DNA of 7,260 nt from Coriobacteriales bacterium (GTDB lineage: Bacteria > Actinomycetota > Coriobacteriia > Coriobacteriales > CADBOM01). The translations under genes were made by a program, and so were the position numbers. The notes beneath the pieces were generated by a model. The model worked only from the letters and a program-made list of their open reading frames with translations. It was not told the origin of the DNA and searched no databases. The stretch spans positions 1-7,260 of the forward strand of contig JAFWGD010000054.1 of NCBI GenBank assembly GCA_017515355.1, read 5' to 3'. Shown here in pieces: positions 1-7,125 of the stretch; positions within the stretch are counted from its first letter, which is position 1; the number at the start of each line of letters is the position of its first letter.

Positions 1-651
1 GGCTACGAGTTCAAGGACAAGTCCCTCATCATCAGGGCGCTGACGCACCCCTCGGCCGTCGAGGCCGACCCGGTTGCGCTCTCCTACGAGCGCCTCGAGT
101 TCCTCGGCGACTCCTATCTGGGCATCATCATCGGCAAGGCCCTCTACGATAGGTTCCCGAACCTGACCGAAGGCGGCCTCTCCAGGCTCAAAGCCGCCAT
201 AGTCTCGGGATCCTCGCTCTCCGAGATAGCCTCCAACCTGGGCTTCTCCGAACTGATCGTCTTCGGCGAGAGCGAGCTCCACACAGGCAACCGCGGGTTG
301 CATTCCGCGCTCGAGAACGTCTACGAGGCGATCGTCGCGGCGCTTGCGATCGACGGGGGCTTCGATGTTGCACGCAGCTGGGTGCTGAGCACCACAGACC
401 ATCTCCTTCGCGAGGACATCGACCAGGTTAAGGTCAACGCCAAGTCGCGGCTCCAGGAGATACTCCAAAGCAACCATCTGAGCCCGAAGTACGAGGTGGT
501 GGAGGAGATCGGCCCCGCGCACGACAGGACCTTCCGCGTAGAGGTCAGCTGCGAGGGCGAAGTGCTGGGAGGCGGCTTGGGCAGAACGAAGAAGGAAGCC
601 GAGACGGCCGCTGCCGAGCAGGCATTGGAAACGTTGGGAAATAGAGGTTAG
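1..651 (+). CDS. rnc: Ribonuclease III, 5' end missing
   Basis: Cleaves double-stranded RNA in the cytoplasm, notably the stems of rRNA precursors, as a Mg2+-dependent homodimer. The frame is open from base 1 and gives 216 residues. By comparison with E. coli RNase III about 13 or more N-terminal residues lie outside the window. The nuclease domain comes first (residues 1 to about 135), with the signature ERLEFLGD at 30-37 holding acidic residues E30, E33 and D37, then E57 in TEGGLSRLK. The second acidic cluster reads LENVYEA at 104-110: E109 matches the essential E. coli E117, but N106 stands where the family normally has Asp (E. coli D114). A double-stranded RNA-binding domain follows (about 142-213), ending in the typical GxGxxKKEAE and alanine-rich helix (about 192-210). 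A TTG at 298 is internal, not the start. The smc start lies three bases beyond the stop, which suggests co-transcription. Family assignment is very secure; full activity is less certain because of N106. Confidence 0.95.
   Translation, partial: GYEFKDKSLIIRALTHPSAVEADPVALSYERLEFLGDSYLGIIIGKALYDRFPNLTEGGLSRLKAAIVSGSSLSEIASNLGFSELIVFGESELHTGNRGLHSALENVYEAIVAALAIDGGFDVARSWVLSTTDHLLREDIDQVKVNAKSRLQEILQSNHLSPKYEVVEEIGPAHDRTFRVEVSCEGEVLGGGLGRTKKEAETAAAEQALETLGNRG
643..647 (+). promoter_or_regulatory. Ribosome binding site for the GTG start of smc
   Basis: AGAGG ends seven bases before the GTG at 655 and lies within the last codons of the RNase III gene. It supports the GTG as the smc start, because the predicted protein then begins MYLKSL directly before the SMC N-terminal strand and Walker A motif, as in other SMC proteins. 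Its placement suggests that ribosomes finishing rnc can reinitiate on smc (inference). Confidence 0.7.
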
Positions 652-654
652 ACA

Positions 655-3600
655 GTGTATCTGAAATCGCTGATCCTGAAGGGCTTCAAATCCTTCGCGG
701 ACCGCTCGGTGATCGACTTCGAGCCGGGCATATCCGCCATCGTGGGACCTAACGGCTCGGGCAAGTCGAACATCTCCGAAGCGGTTCTCTGGGTTCTCGG
801 AGAGCGCAAGACCTCCAATCTCAGGGTTCACTCCATGGAGGAGCTCATCTTCTCCGGTTCGTCGGCGCGCCCGGCGGCCAAGGTGGCAGAGGTGGAGCTC
901 GTCCTCGACAACTCAGACGGCACCATCCCGGTCGAGTTCACCGAGGTGGTGATCACGCGCCGCATGCACCACAACGGCGAGAGCGAGTACTTCATCAACG
1001 GCTCGCCCTGTCTCAGGCGCGACATCATAGACATCCTGCACGACTCCGGCATCGGCGAGGGCGTGCATTCCGTGATCACCCAGGGCAATCTCACCGCGAT
1101 GATCGAGTCGCGTCCGGTCGATCGCAAGGCGATCCTCGAGGAGGCCGCCGGCGTAGCCAAGCACAAGGCTCGCAAGGCCAAGGCCAGCAGGCAGATCGCG
1201 AAGATGGATGACACCCTCTCTCGCATCCGCGACGTCCAGAAGGTCATCGAGTCGCAGCTGCGCCCGCTCGAGAGGCAGGCCTCGCGCGCCCAGCGCTACG
1301 AGGAGTACGCTTCAGAGCTGCGCGACATCACGCTCGCGCTGGCCGTCGACGACCTGCGCACCCTGCAGGAGCAGTGGAACGAGATCGACCTCAAGGAGAA
1401 GGAGATCGACGCCGAGGCCGAGCTCATCAAGTTCAGGCTCGAGGAGCGCGATGCCGAGGTGACGAAGAAGCAGCTCGTTCTCGAGCAGAAGGGCCTCTTC
1501 GTCGGCGATCTCAATGAGCAGCGCAGCCGCTGCCAGTCGATCATGAACCGCCTCGAGGCCAACATGCGCCTGATCGAGGAGAAGGGGAAGAACATGGTCC
1601 TTCGCCTCTCCGAGTTGCGCGCGACCATCCACACCTCCGAGAGGCGCCTTAACGAGGCGCTTGCAGAGCAGCGCAGCATCAGCACCGAGTCCGACGACAT
1701 CGATGCCAGGCTCAGGGCCCTCTATTCGACATTCAACGAGCTCACCCGCACCTCAGAGCAGGTCACCAAGGAGAAGCGCCAGATCGAGGACGAGCACAAT
1801 TCGCTCGCCGCCAAGCTGCGCGGCAGCGAGAGCGCGCTCTCGATGACCCGCGACAACCTCGCGCGCGTCCAGTCGTCGCTCGAATCGCTTGACGTTGAGG
1901 AGCAACTGCTGCAGGAAAGGCGCGACCAGGTCATCGCCGAGCTCTCCGAGGCGCAGACGGCGTTGGCAACCCATCGCCAGAAGCGCGAGCAGCTCGAGGG
2001 CGAGAGGCAGAAGGCGCAAAACGACCTCGACCTCGCGCACTCCGACACCGACAAGCGCGTCAGGCTGCTTGACCAAGCCAAGCGCGAGATGGACGCGCAG
2101 CGCTCCAGATTCAACGACATACAGGCCGAGATCCGCGCTATCGAGGAGATCGAGAGGGCGTTCGAGAACGCATCTCCCTCGATCAGCTGGATCCAGTCGC
2201 ATCAGTCCGAGTTCAGCGGCATCGTCGGCTCGCTCTCGCAGGTCTTCTCGGCCCCGCCGGAGTTCGAGCCGCTGCTCGAGAGGCTCCTCGGCAGCGACAT
2301 CAGCGGCCTGCTCACCGCCGACATGAAGTCGGCCAACCTGATAGCCCAGCGCCTGATCGGCAGCGGTGGCGAGGCCAGCGAGATCAGCTTCATGCCGCTC
2401 GATGGCATGAAGGCCTCCGAGTTGCCCGTCAGCCCCGATGGCAGGCGCCTGCTCGACCTCATCACCTACGACGAGAGCTACTCCGAGATCGCCAAGGCGC
2501 TCATAGGCGACGTCTACATCGCAGATTCGCTCGGCGAGGCTGTCGAGTTCCATTCGCGCGACAAGATCGGTGTGCGCTTCGCGACAACCGATGGCGCGGT
2601 CGTGTGGGCCAATGGCAAGATCACCCTCGGCAAGCAGATTTCCGACTTCGAGGGAGTTCTCGCCCGCAAGCGCAAGCTCAACAAGCTCAACGAGAGCAAC
2701 GAGGAGTGCTCGCTGAGCCTCAGCGAGGCCGAGATGGCAGTCTCCGAGGCCGAGCGCGCGCTCGATTTGGCCAAGCAGGATGGCTTCGAGCTCTCCAGCG
2801 TCCTCGCCAAGCTCTCCGCCGAGTGCGAACTGGGCGATTCGCAGATCAAGCAGTACGAGTCGCAGGCGTTGCAGCTGACCAACAGCCGTGCCGAGCTCGA
2901 TCGCAAGCTCAAGAGCGTCGAGGTGCGCCGCGCGCAGGCTGCCCCGCTGGCTGCCGAGTACGAGGTGCGCATCCAGACCCTCGAGCAAGACATCGAGTCG
3001 ATGCGTGACAGCGTCGAGGAATCCTCGCGCAAGCTGCTCGACATCACCAACGAGAGAGCCGAGACCATCGACAGGCTTACCGAGATCAAGCTGCAGATGG
3101 AGACTGCGAAGTCTACGGTCGAGTATCGCCAGCGCCGCGCCGAGAGGCTCGTCACCGAGATAGCCAACCTTCGCGAAGCCCTCGAGGTTTCGCGCCAGAC
3201 CGAAGAATCGCTCTCGATAATCCGCCTGCGCGTCGACCCGCTTCACCGCATCTTCGAGGAGCTCTACGAGGGCATTGGAGCTTGGGCGGCGAAGCTCCAG
3301 GAGCAGGCCAAGCTCACGCAGAGCGATTCGAAGTCGCTGCGCGAGGTGATCGAGAGCGCCAAGCGAGCCCGCGATGAGGCGCGCACCGAGAGCGAGCGGC
3401 TCGCAGCGCAGCTCAACGAGATCAAGGTGGAGAAGGCCAAGATCGAGACCGAGGTCAACCATGCGGTGGCCCGCATCAAGGAGGAGACGGGCGTCTCGCT
3501 CGAGACCGCCCTCGAGACCCCATCGCCGGTCAATCGCGCTCAGGAGGAGGCGCAGGCAGAGAAGCTGCGCCGCAAGATCTCCAGCCTTGGTGCGGTCAAC

Positions 3601-4230
3601 CACGTGGCCAAGGAGGAGTACGAGGCGCTCAAGGCGCGCCGCGACTACATCGAGGGCCAGGTCGCCGACCTGCAGGAGGCGCGCAAGAAGCTCAACACGA
3701 TCTCGCGCGCCCTCGACCGCAGGATGAACAAGCAGTACCAGCTCACGTTCGATGCGGTCAACGCGAGCTTCAAGGCGCTCTACGAGAGGCTCTCTCCCGG
3801 TGACACGGGCGAGCTCGTCATGCTCGATGCGACCGAAGACGAGCCGGCGGGCGTCGAGATCGTCATCCACCCGCACGGCATGAAACTCACCAACCTCTCG
3901 CTGCTCTCCGGCGGTCAGAGCGCCATCGTCGCGCTCTCGTTCCTCTTCGCTATCTACATGACGCGCAACGCGCCGTTCTACATCCTCGACGAGGTCGAGC
4001 CCTCACTCGACGGCACCAACCTCGCTCGCGTCTGCGAGCTCTTCGAGTCGATGCGTGAGACGACGCAGCTCATCATGGTCACGCACCAACGCCAGACGAT
4101 GGAGATAGCCGACATCCTCTACGGCGTGAGCAAGCAGGCATCGGGCGTATCGAAGCTGGTCAGCCAGCGGCTCGAGCAGGCGCTCAAGGAGCTGGACGAG
4201 GAAGAGGCCAACGCGAAGGTGGAGGAATAG
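655..4230 (+). CDS. smc: Chromosome segregation/condensation ATPase SMC
   Basis: Structural maintenance of chromosomes protein. Two long-armed subunits joined at the hinge, together with ScpA and ScpB (not encoded here), compact and segregate the chromosome. The 1191 residues match the usual bacterial length. The N-terminal head has Walker A GPNGSGKS at 31-38, an arginine in the LR motif at 57 and the Q-loop glutamine at 143. A coiled-coil arm runs from about 168 to 510, the hinge covers about 522-660, and the return arm runs from about 668 to 1000. The C-terminal head has the ABC signature LSGGQ (1084-1088), Walker B ending in D1112 and catalytic E1113, D-loop PSLD (1116-1119) and the switch histidine H1144 in VTHQRQTM. 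The signature usually reads LSGGE in SMC proteins, and the glycine-rich end of the hinge is reduced to NGKITLGK (653-660). Both ATPase halves appear intact. The start is GTG with a good ribosome binding site. The tail is acidic. Confidence 0.97.
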   Translation: MYLKSLILKGFKSFADRSVIDFEPGISAIVGPNGSGKSNISEAVLWVLGERKTSNLRVHSMEELIFSGSSARPAAKVAEVELVLDNSDGTIPVEFTEVVITRRMHHNGESEYFINGSPCLRRDIIDILHDSGIGEGVHSVITQGNLTAMIESRPVDRKAILEEAAGVAKHKARKAKASRQIAKMDDTLSRIRDVQKVIESQLRPLERQASRAQRYEEYASELRDITLALAVDDLRTLQEQWNEIDLKEKEIDAEAELIKFRLEERDAEVTKKQLVLEQKGLFVGDLNEQRSRCQSIMNRLEANMRLIEEKGKNMVLRLSELRATIHTSERRLNEALAEQRSISTESDDIDARLRALYSTFNELTRTSEQVTKEKRQIEDEHNSLAAKLRGSESALSMTRDNLARVQSSLESLDVEEQLLQERRDQVIAELSEAQTALATHRQKREQLEGERQKAQNDLDLAHSDTDKRVRLLDQAKREMDAQRSRFNDIQAEIRAIEEIERAFENASPSISWIQSHQSEFSGIVGSLSQVFSAPPEFEPLLERLLGSDISGLLTADMKSANLIAQRLIGSGGEASEISFMPLDGMKASELPVSPDGRRLLDLITYDESYSEIAKALIGDVYIADSLGEAVEFHSRDKIGVRFATTDGAVVWANGKITLGKQISDFEGVLARKRKLNKLNESNEECSLSLSEAEMAVSEAERALDLAKQDGFELSSVLAKLSAECELGDSQIKQYESQALQLTNSRAELDRKLKSVEVRRAQAAPLAAEYEVRIQTLEQDIESMRDSVEESSRKLLDITNERAETIDRLTEIKLQMETAKSTVEYRQRRAERLVTEIANLREALEVSRQTEESLSIIRLRVDPLHRIFEELYEGIGAWAAKLQEQAKLTQSDSKSLREVIESAKRARDEARTESERLAAQLNEIKVEKAKIETEVNHAVARIKEETGVSLETALETPSPVNRAQEEAQAEKLRRKISSLGAVNHVAKEEYEALKARRDYIEGQVADLQEARKKLNTISRALDRRMNKQYQLTFDAVNASFKALYERLSPGDTGELVMLDATEDEPAGVEIVIHPHGMKLTNLSLLSGGQSAIVALSFLFAIYMTRNAPFYILDEVEPSLDGTNLARVCELFESMRETTQLIMVTHQRQTMEIADILYGVSKQASGVSKLVSQRLEQALKELDEEEANAKVEE
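4221..4225 (+). promoter_or_regulatory. Ribosome binding site for ftsY, inside smc
   Basis: GGAGG, eight bases before the ATG at 4234, overlaps the codons just before the smc stop. With only three bases between the smc stop and the ftsY start, translational coupling is likely (inference from spacing). Confidence 0.75.
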
Positions 4231-4233
4231 CAG

Positions 4234-5145
4234 ATGTCGCTCAAGGATAGGCTCTCCGCAAGGCTGTCCAAATCGAGGCAGCGCCTGAACGAATCGATGA
4301 ACATCCTCTTCCAGAGGGGTGCCAAGCTCGACGACGGCTTCTGGGACAACCTCGAGGAGACGCTGATCCTCTCCGACATGGGCCCTGCGGCGTGCATGGA
4401 GCTGGTCGAGGAGCTCAGGGACGAGACGCGCCGCCAAGCGATTCCAGATGCAGAGAGCGTGCGCGAGCGACTGATCTCCAAAATCGTCGACCTCTTCGTA
4501 GTTGGGGAGGCCGACCTCTTCGACGATGCGCCGGCTGTCATCCTCTTCGTCGGCATCAACGGCGCGGGGAAGACCACCACGGTCGGCAAGCTCGCCAAGT
4601 CCGCGGTTGACGCGGGACACAGCGTTTTGCTCGGCAGCGCCGACACCTTCAGGGCCGCGGCGATCGAGCAGCTCGACGAGTGGGCGGCGCGCGCCAACGT
4701 CGACGTGGTCAAGCGCGAGCGCGGCAGCGACCCCGCAAGCGTCTGCTTCGAGGCGGTCGAAAGGGGAGAGCAGGTCGGCAGCGACTTCGTCCTCATCGAC
4801 ACCGCAGGCAGACTTCACACCTCCGACGATCTGATGCGCGAGCTGCAGAAGGTCGTTGGCGTCACGCGCAAGCGCTCGAGGGTTCCGGTGAAGGTCGTGC
4901 TCGTCATCGACGCCACCACAGGCCAGAACGGCCTCGAGCAGGCTAAGGTATTCAACAAGGCTCTCGATCTCGACGCCGTCATCGTCACCAAGCTCGACGG
5001 CACGGCGAAGGGCGGCATCGCGGTTGCGATCTCCAACGAGCTGCAGCTGCCGATCGTCCGCATCGGCATCGGCGAGAGCATCGACGACCTCGGCCCATTC
5101 GAGCCGAGGGATTTCGTAGAGGCGCTTTTGGGCGCGCAGGACTAG
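4234..5145 (+). CDS. ftsY: Signal recognition particle receptor FtsY
   Basis: SRP-family GTPase at the inner face of the cytoplasmic membrane. It pairs with Ffh and hands translating ribosomes to the Sec translocon. The 303 residues are essentially a bare NG core. The helical N domain spans about 1-95. The GTPase domain follows, with G1 GINGAGKT (107-114), G2 DTFRAAA (137-143), G3 DTAGR (189-193), G4 TKLD (252-255) and the closing GIGE and DDLGPF motifs (278-289). DTFRAAA and GIGESIDDLGPF distinguish FtsY from Ffh, which has DVYRPAA and a following M domain. The long acidic A domain of enterobacterial FtsY (the E. coli protein is about 500 residues) is absent, as in many Gram-positive bacteria. 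The basic, probably amphipathic first 25 residues (MSLKDRLSARLSKSRQRL) may provide the membrane contact (inference). All GTPase motifs are intact. The next gene encodes its partner, Ffh. Confidence 0.97.
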   Translation: MSLKDRLSARLSKSRQRLNESMNILFQRGAKLDDGFWDNLEETLILSDMGPAACMELVEELRDETRRQAIPDAESVRERLISKIVDLFVVGEADLFDDAPAVILFVGINGAGKTTTVGKLAKSAVDAGHSVLLGSADTFRAAAIEQLDEWAARANVDVVKRERGSDPASVCFEAVERGEQVGSDFVLIDTAGRLHTSDDLMRELQKVVGVTRKRSRVPVKVVLVIDATTGQNGLEQAKVFNKALDLDAVIVTKLDGTAKGGIAVAISNELQLPIVRIGIGESIDDLGPFEPRDFVEALLGAQD

Positions 5146-5152
5146 AAAAGGG
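5146..5152 (+). promoter_or_regulatory. Ribosome binding site for ffh
   Basis: AAAAGGG immediately follows the ftsY stop and lies eight bases before the ATG at 5161. It supports that start, from which the protein begins with the standard Ffh N domain (MLDNLSNKLQ). Confidence 0.65.
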
Positions 5153-5160
5153 CATCGGAT

Positions 5161-6603
5161 ATGCTTGATAACCTATCGAACAAACTGCAGGGCATCCTTG
5201 GAGGGCTGAGGTCGAAGGGTCGCTTGAGCGAGCGAGACATCGACGTCGCGATGCACGAGATCCGCATGGCGCTTCTCGAGGCGGACGTCAACTTCAAGGT
5301 CGTCAAGAACTTCGTCTCCAGAACCAAGGAGCGCTGCCTCGCCTCCGAGATCCTCGACTCGCTCACTCCAGGGCAAAACGTCGTCAAGGTCGTCCTCGAG
5401 GAGCTCACCGCGCTGCTAGGCTCGGATGATTCGAAGTTCAAGCTTCCCGACAAGATGCCAGTCATCGTCATGCTCGTCGGCCTTCAGGGCAGCGGTAAGA
5501 CCACCGCGGCGGCCAAGCTCGCCTACTACTTCAAGCAGCGCAAGCACCTTCCGCTTCTCGTAGCCTGCGACGTCTACAGGCCCGCTGCGGCCGACCAGCT
5601 GCAATCGCTAGGCGACGAGATGGGCGTCTCGGTCTTCCGTGGCGACGGCAAGGACCCGGTGGGCATCGCCAAGGCCTCGCTGGGCTATGCCAAGGAGAAC
5701 CTGCGCGACATCATCATCATCGACACCGCAGGACGCCTGCACGTCGATGAGCGCATGATGGACGAGGCCGCCGCGATTAAGGCTGCGGTTTCCCCAGACC
5801 AGATCCTCATGGTCATCGACGCGATGACCGGCCAGGATGCCACCAACGTGGTAACCGCATTCGCCGAGAAGGTCGACTTCGACGGCGTGATCATGTCGAA
5901 GATGGACGGCGATGCGCGCGGAGGCGCGGCGCTGTCGGTTCGCGAGGTCACCGGCAAGCCGATCAAGTTCATCTCCGATGGCGAGAAGCCCAGTTCGCTG
6001 GAGGAATTCCACCCGGACAGGATGGCTAAGCGCATCCTCGGCATGGGCGACATGGTCTCGATCATCGAGCGCGCAAAGCTGGTAGCCGAGCAGGAGGCCG
6101 AGCAGGAGGCCATCGAGGCCGAGCGCATCGCCAAGGCCGAGCTCACCTTCGACGACTTCATCACGCTCAACCGACAGCTCCACAAGATGGGCGGCGCGAG
6201 CAAGTTCATCTCCGCCATTCCCGGCGGCGAGAAGGCCCTCAAGTCGGGTCAGGTCCAGGAGGACTTCTTCGACCGCATCGAGATCATCGTCAACTCGATG
6301 ACCAAGGAGGAGCGCCAGAAGCCATCGCTGCTCAACGGCTCGCGCAGGGCGAGGATCGCCCGCGGCGCCGGCGTCAACGTCAGCGATGTAAACCAGGCAG
6401 TCGCGCGCTTCAACGAGACGCGCAAGATGCTCAAGAAGATGCAGGGCGCGGCGATGCAGCAGCAGGCTTCCAAGAAGCCGAAGAAGGGGAAGAACCGCAA
6501 GAAGGCCAGGAAGGCGGCAAAGGGCCCGATGAGGGGAATTCCGGGAATGGCCGGAATGTCGATGAAGGATCTCAAGCAGCTGCAGGACATGCTTGGGGAG
6601 TAG
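5161..6603 (+). CDS. ffh: Signal recognition particle protein Ffh (SRP54)
   Basis: Protein subunit of the bacterial signal recognition particle. It binds signal sequences of nascent membrane and secreted proteins and SRP RNA, then docks with FtsY. The protein has 480 residues. The N domain spans about 1-95. The G domain has G1 GLQGSGKT (107-114), DVYRPAA (137-143), DTAGR (188-192), G4 SKMD (246-249, a variant of TKLD) followed by DARGGAA, and GEK (274-276). An acidic Glu/Ala-rich linker helix (about 309-327) leads to the M domain (from about 328). This carries LTFDDF, the KMGG finger-loop region and the RNA-binding helix SRRARIARGAG (394-404), where the common GSG reads GAG. It ends with a strongly basic stretch (KKPKKGKNRKKARK, 438-451) and a methionine-rich end (MRGIPGMAGMSM, 457-468). 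ftsY ends 15 bases upstream. No SRP RNA gene is visible in the window. The family call is secure. Confidence 0.97.
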   Translation: MLDNLSNKLQGILGGLRSKGRLSERDIDVAMHEIRMALLEADVNFKVVKNFVSRTKERCLASEILDSLTPGQNVVKVVLEELTALLGSDDSKFKLPDKMPVIVMLVGLQGSGKTTAAAKLAYYFKQRKHLPLLVACDVYRPAAADQLQSLGDEMGVSVFRGDGKDPVGIAKASLGYAKENLRDIIIIDTAGRLHVDERMMDEAAAIKAAVSPDQILMVIDAMTGQDATNVVTAFAEKVDFDGVIMSKMDGDARGGAALSVREVTGKPIKFISDGEKPSSLEEFHPDRMAKRILGMGDMVSIIERAKLVAEQEAEQEAIEAERIAKAELTFDDFITLNRQLHKMGGASKFISAIPGGEKALKSGQVQEDFFDRIEIIVNSMTKEERQKPSLLNGSRRARIARGAGVNVSDVNQAVARFNETRKMLKKMQGAAMQQQASKKPKKGKNRKKARKAAKGPMRGIPGMAGMSMKDLKQLQDMLGE

Positions 6604-6612
6604 CACGGAACC

Positions 6613-6619
6613 AAAAGGA
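6613..6619 (+). promoter_or_regulatory. Ribosome binding site for the membrane protein gene
   Basis: AAAAGGA lies five bases before the ATG at 6625, in the 21-base gap after ffh. It is one of the main supports for the following small gene being real and for this start. Confidence 0.65.
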
Positions 6620-6624
6620 TTCAG

Positions 6625-7098
6625 ATGGGCAAGCACACCAAGAAGGATAGGCAAAGCGGCGCGATCACGATGCGTCCATACGCTCAGAAGCGCGACCTCA
6701 GCAAGCCGAGCAAGTCGTCGGTCATAGGCGTCATGAGCATCAAGGGCGCCATAGCGATCATCCTCGCGGCCTTCCTTCTCATGTACTCGCTGGGCCTTTC
6801 CGGGCACGAGCCGCTGGCAGGTGCGCTCTCCCTCAAGATGATCCTCGGCGACCTCGCTGCAGGTTTTGCGGTTGCCTGCCTCCTCACCGCATTCACCTTC
6901 GCCTACGTCAAGGTCGAGCAGAACATCGCGGGCATCATAGCCTTCGTCGTGCTGCTTCTGCTGATAATCGGCGTTCTGGCAATCTGGAATATCGTCGCAG
7001 CCAATGGAGGCTCGATCGCGTTCATCATCGTCGGGATCATCCTTGGCCTGCTGTCGCTGGGCTACGACATCTACACCTTCCCCAGGCGCAAGCATTAG
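6625..7098 (+). CDS. Unrecognised four-helix membrane protein
   Basis: I do not recognise a family. The 157 residues begin with about 35 basic, polar residues (MGKHTKKDRQ onward, many Lys and Arg), with no signal-peptide shape. Four hydrophobic segments follow at about 39-59, 73-95, 101-124 and 130-150, ending in the short basic tail PRRKH. By the positive-inside rule both termini should face the cytoplasm (inference). Polar or charged residues inside or at the edge of helices are few: D76 at the start of helix 2, W121 and N122 near the end of helix 3, and D148 late in helix 4. No catalytic or cofactor-binding motif is visible. It is a real gene by its ribosome binding site, third-position G/C bias and position 21 bases after ffh. 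Co-expression with ffh is likely, but a role in membrane insertion is only a guess. It could equally be a generic small integral membrane protein. Confidence 0.85.
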   Translation: MGKHTKKDRQSGAITMRPYAQKRDLSKPSKSSVIGVMSIKGAIAIILAAFLLMYSLGLSGHEPLAGALSLKMILGDLAAGFAVACLLTAFTFAYVKVEQNIAGIIAFVVLLLLIIGVLAIWNIVAANGGSIAFIIVGIILGLLSLGYDIYTFPRRKH

Positions 7099-7102
7099 CG
7101 CT

Positions 7103-7125
7103 GCGGCGGCTCAGTGCCTTGCCGC
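7103..7125. terminator. Possible bidirectional hairpin between convergent genes
   Basis: GCGGC at 7103-7107 can pair with GCCGC at 7121-7125. Inside it GGC (7108-7110) can pair with GCC (7116-7118), giving an eight-pair stem with a two-base bulge and a five-base loop. It sits just after the membrane protein stop and overlaps the final codons of the convergent gene, where a shared terminator would be expected. No run of T follows on either strand, so it may be chance in GC-rich DNA. Confidence 0.25.

Noticed and set aside
298..300. TTG as a possible RNase III start
   Set aside because: The same frame is open to base 1 and encodes the conserved nuclease signature upstream, so the gene simply begins before the window.
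1753..3876. A 707-codon open frame on the - strand inside smc
   Set aside because: It lies opposite the smc coiled coil and is kept open by G/C-biased codons. Its translation is Leu/Asp/Arg-rich low complexity with no recognisable domain.
4003..4818. A 271-codon open frame on the - strand across the smc-ftsY junction
   Set aside because: Both + strand genes here carry complete conserved motifs, and the antisense product resembles nothing known.
5608..7095. A 495-codon open frame on the - strand across ffh and the membrane protein gene
   Set aside because: It is antisense to two well-supported genes, shows no recognisable domain and reflects base composition.
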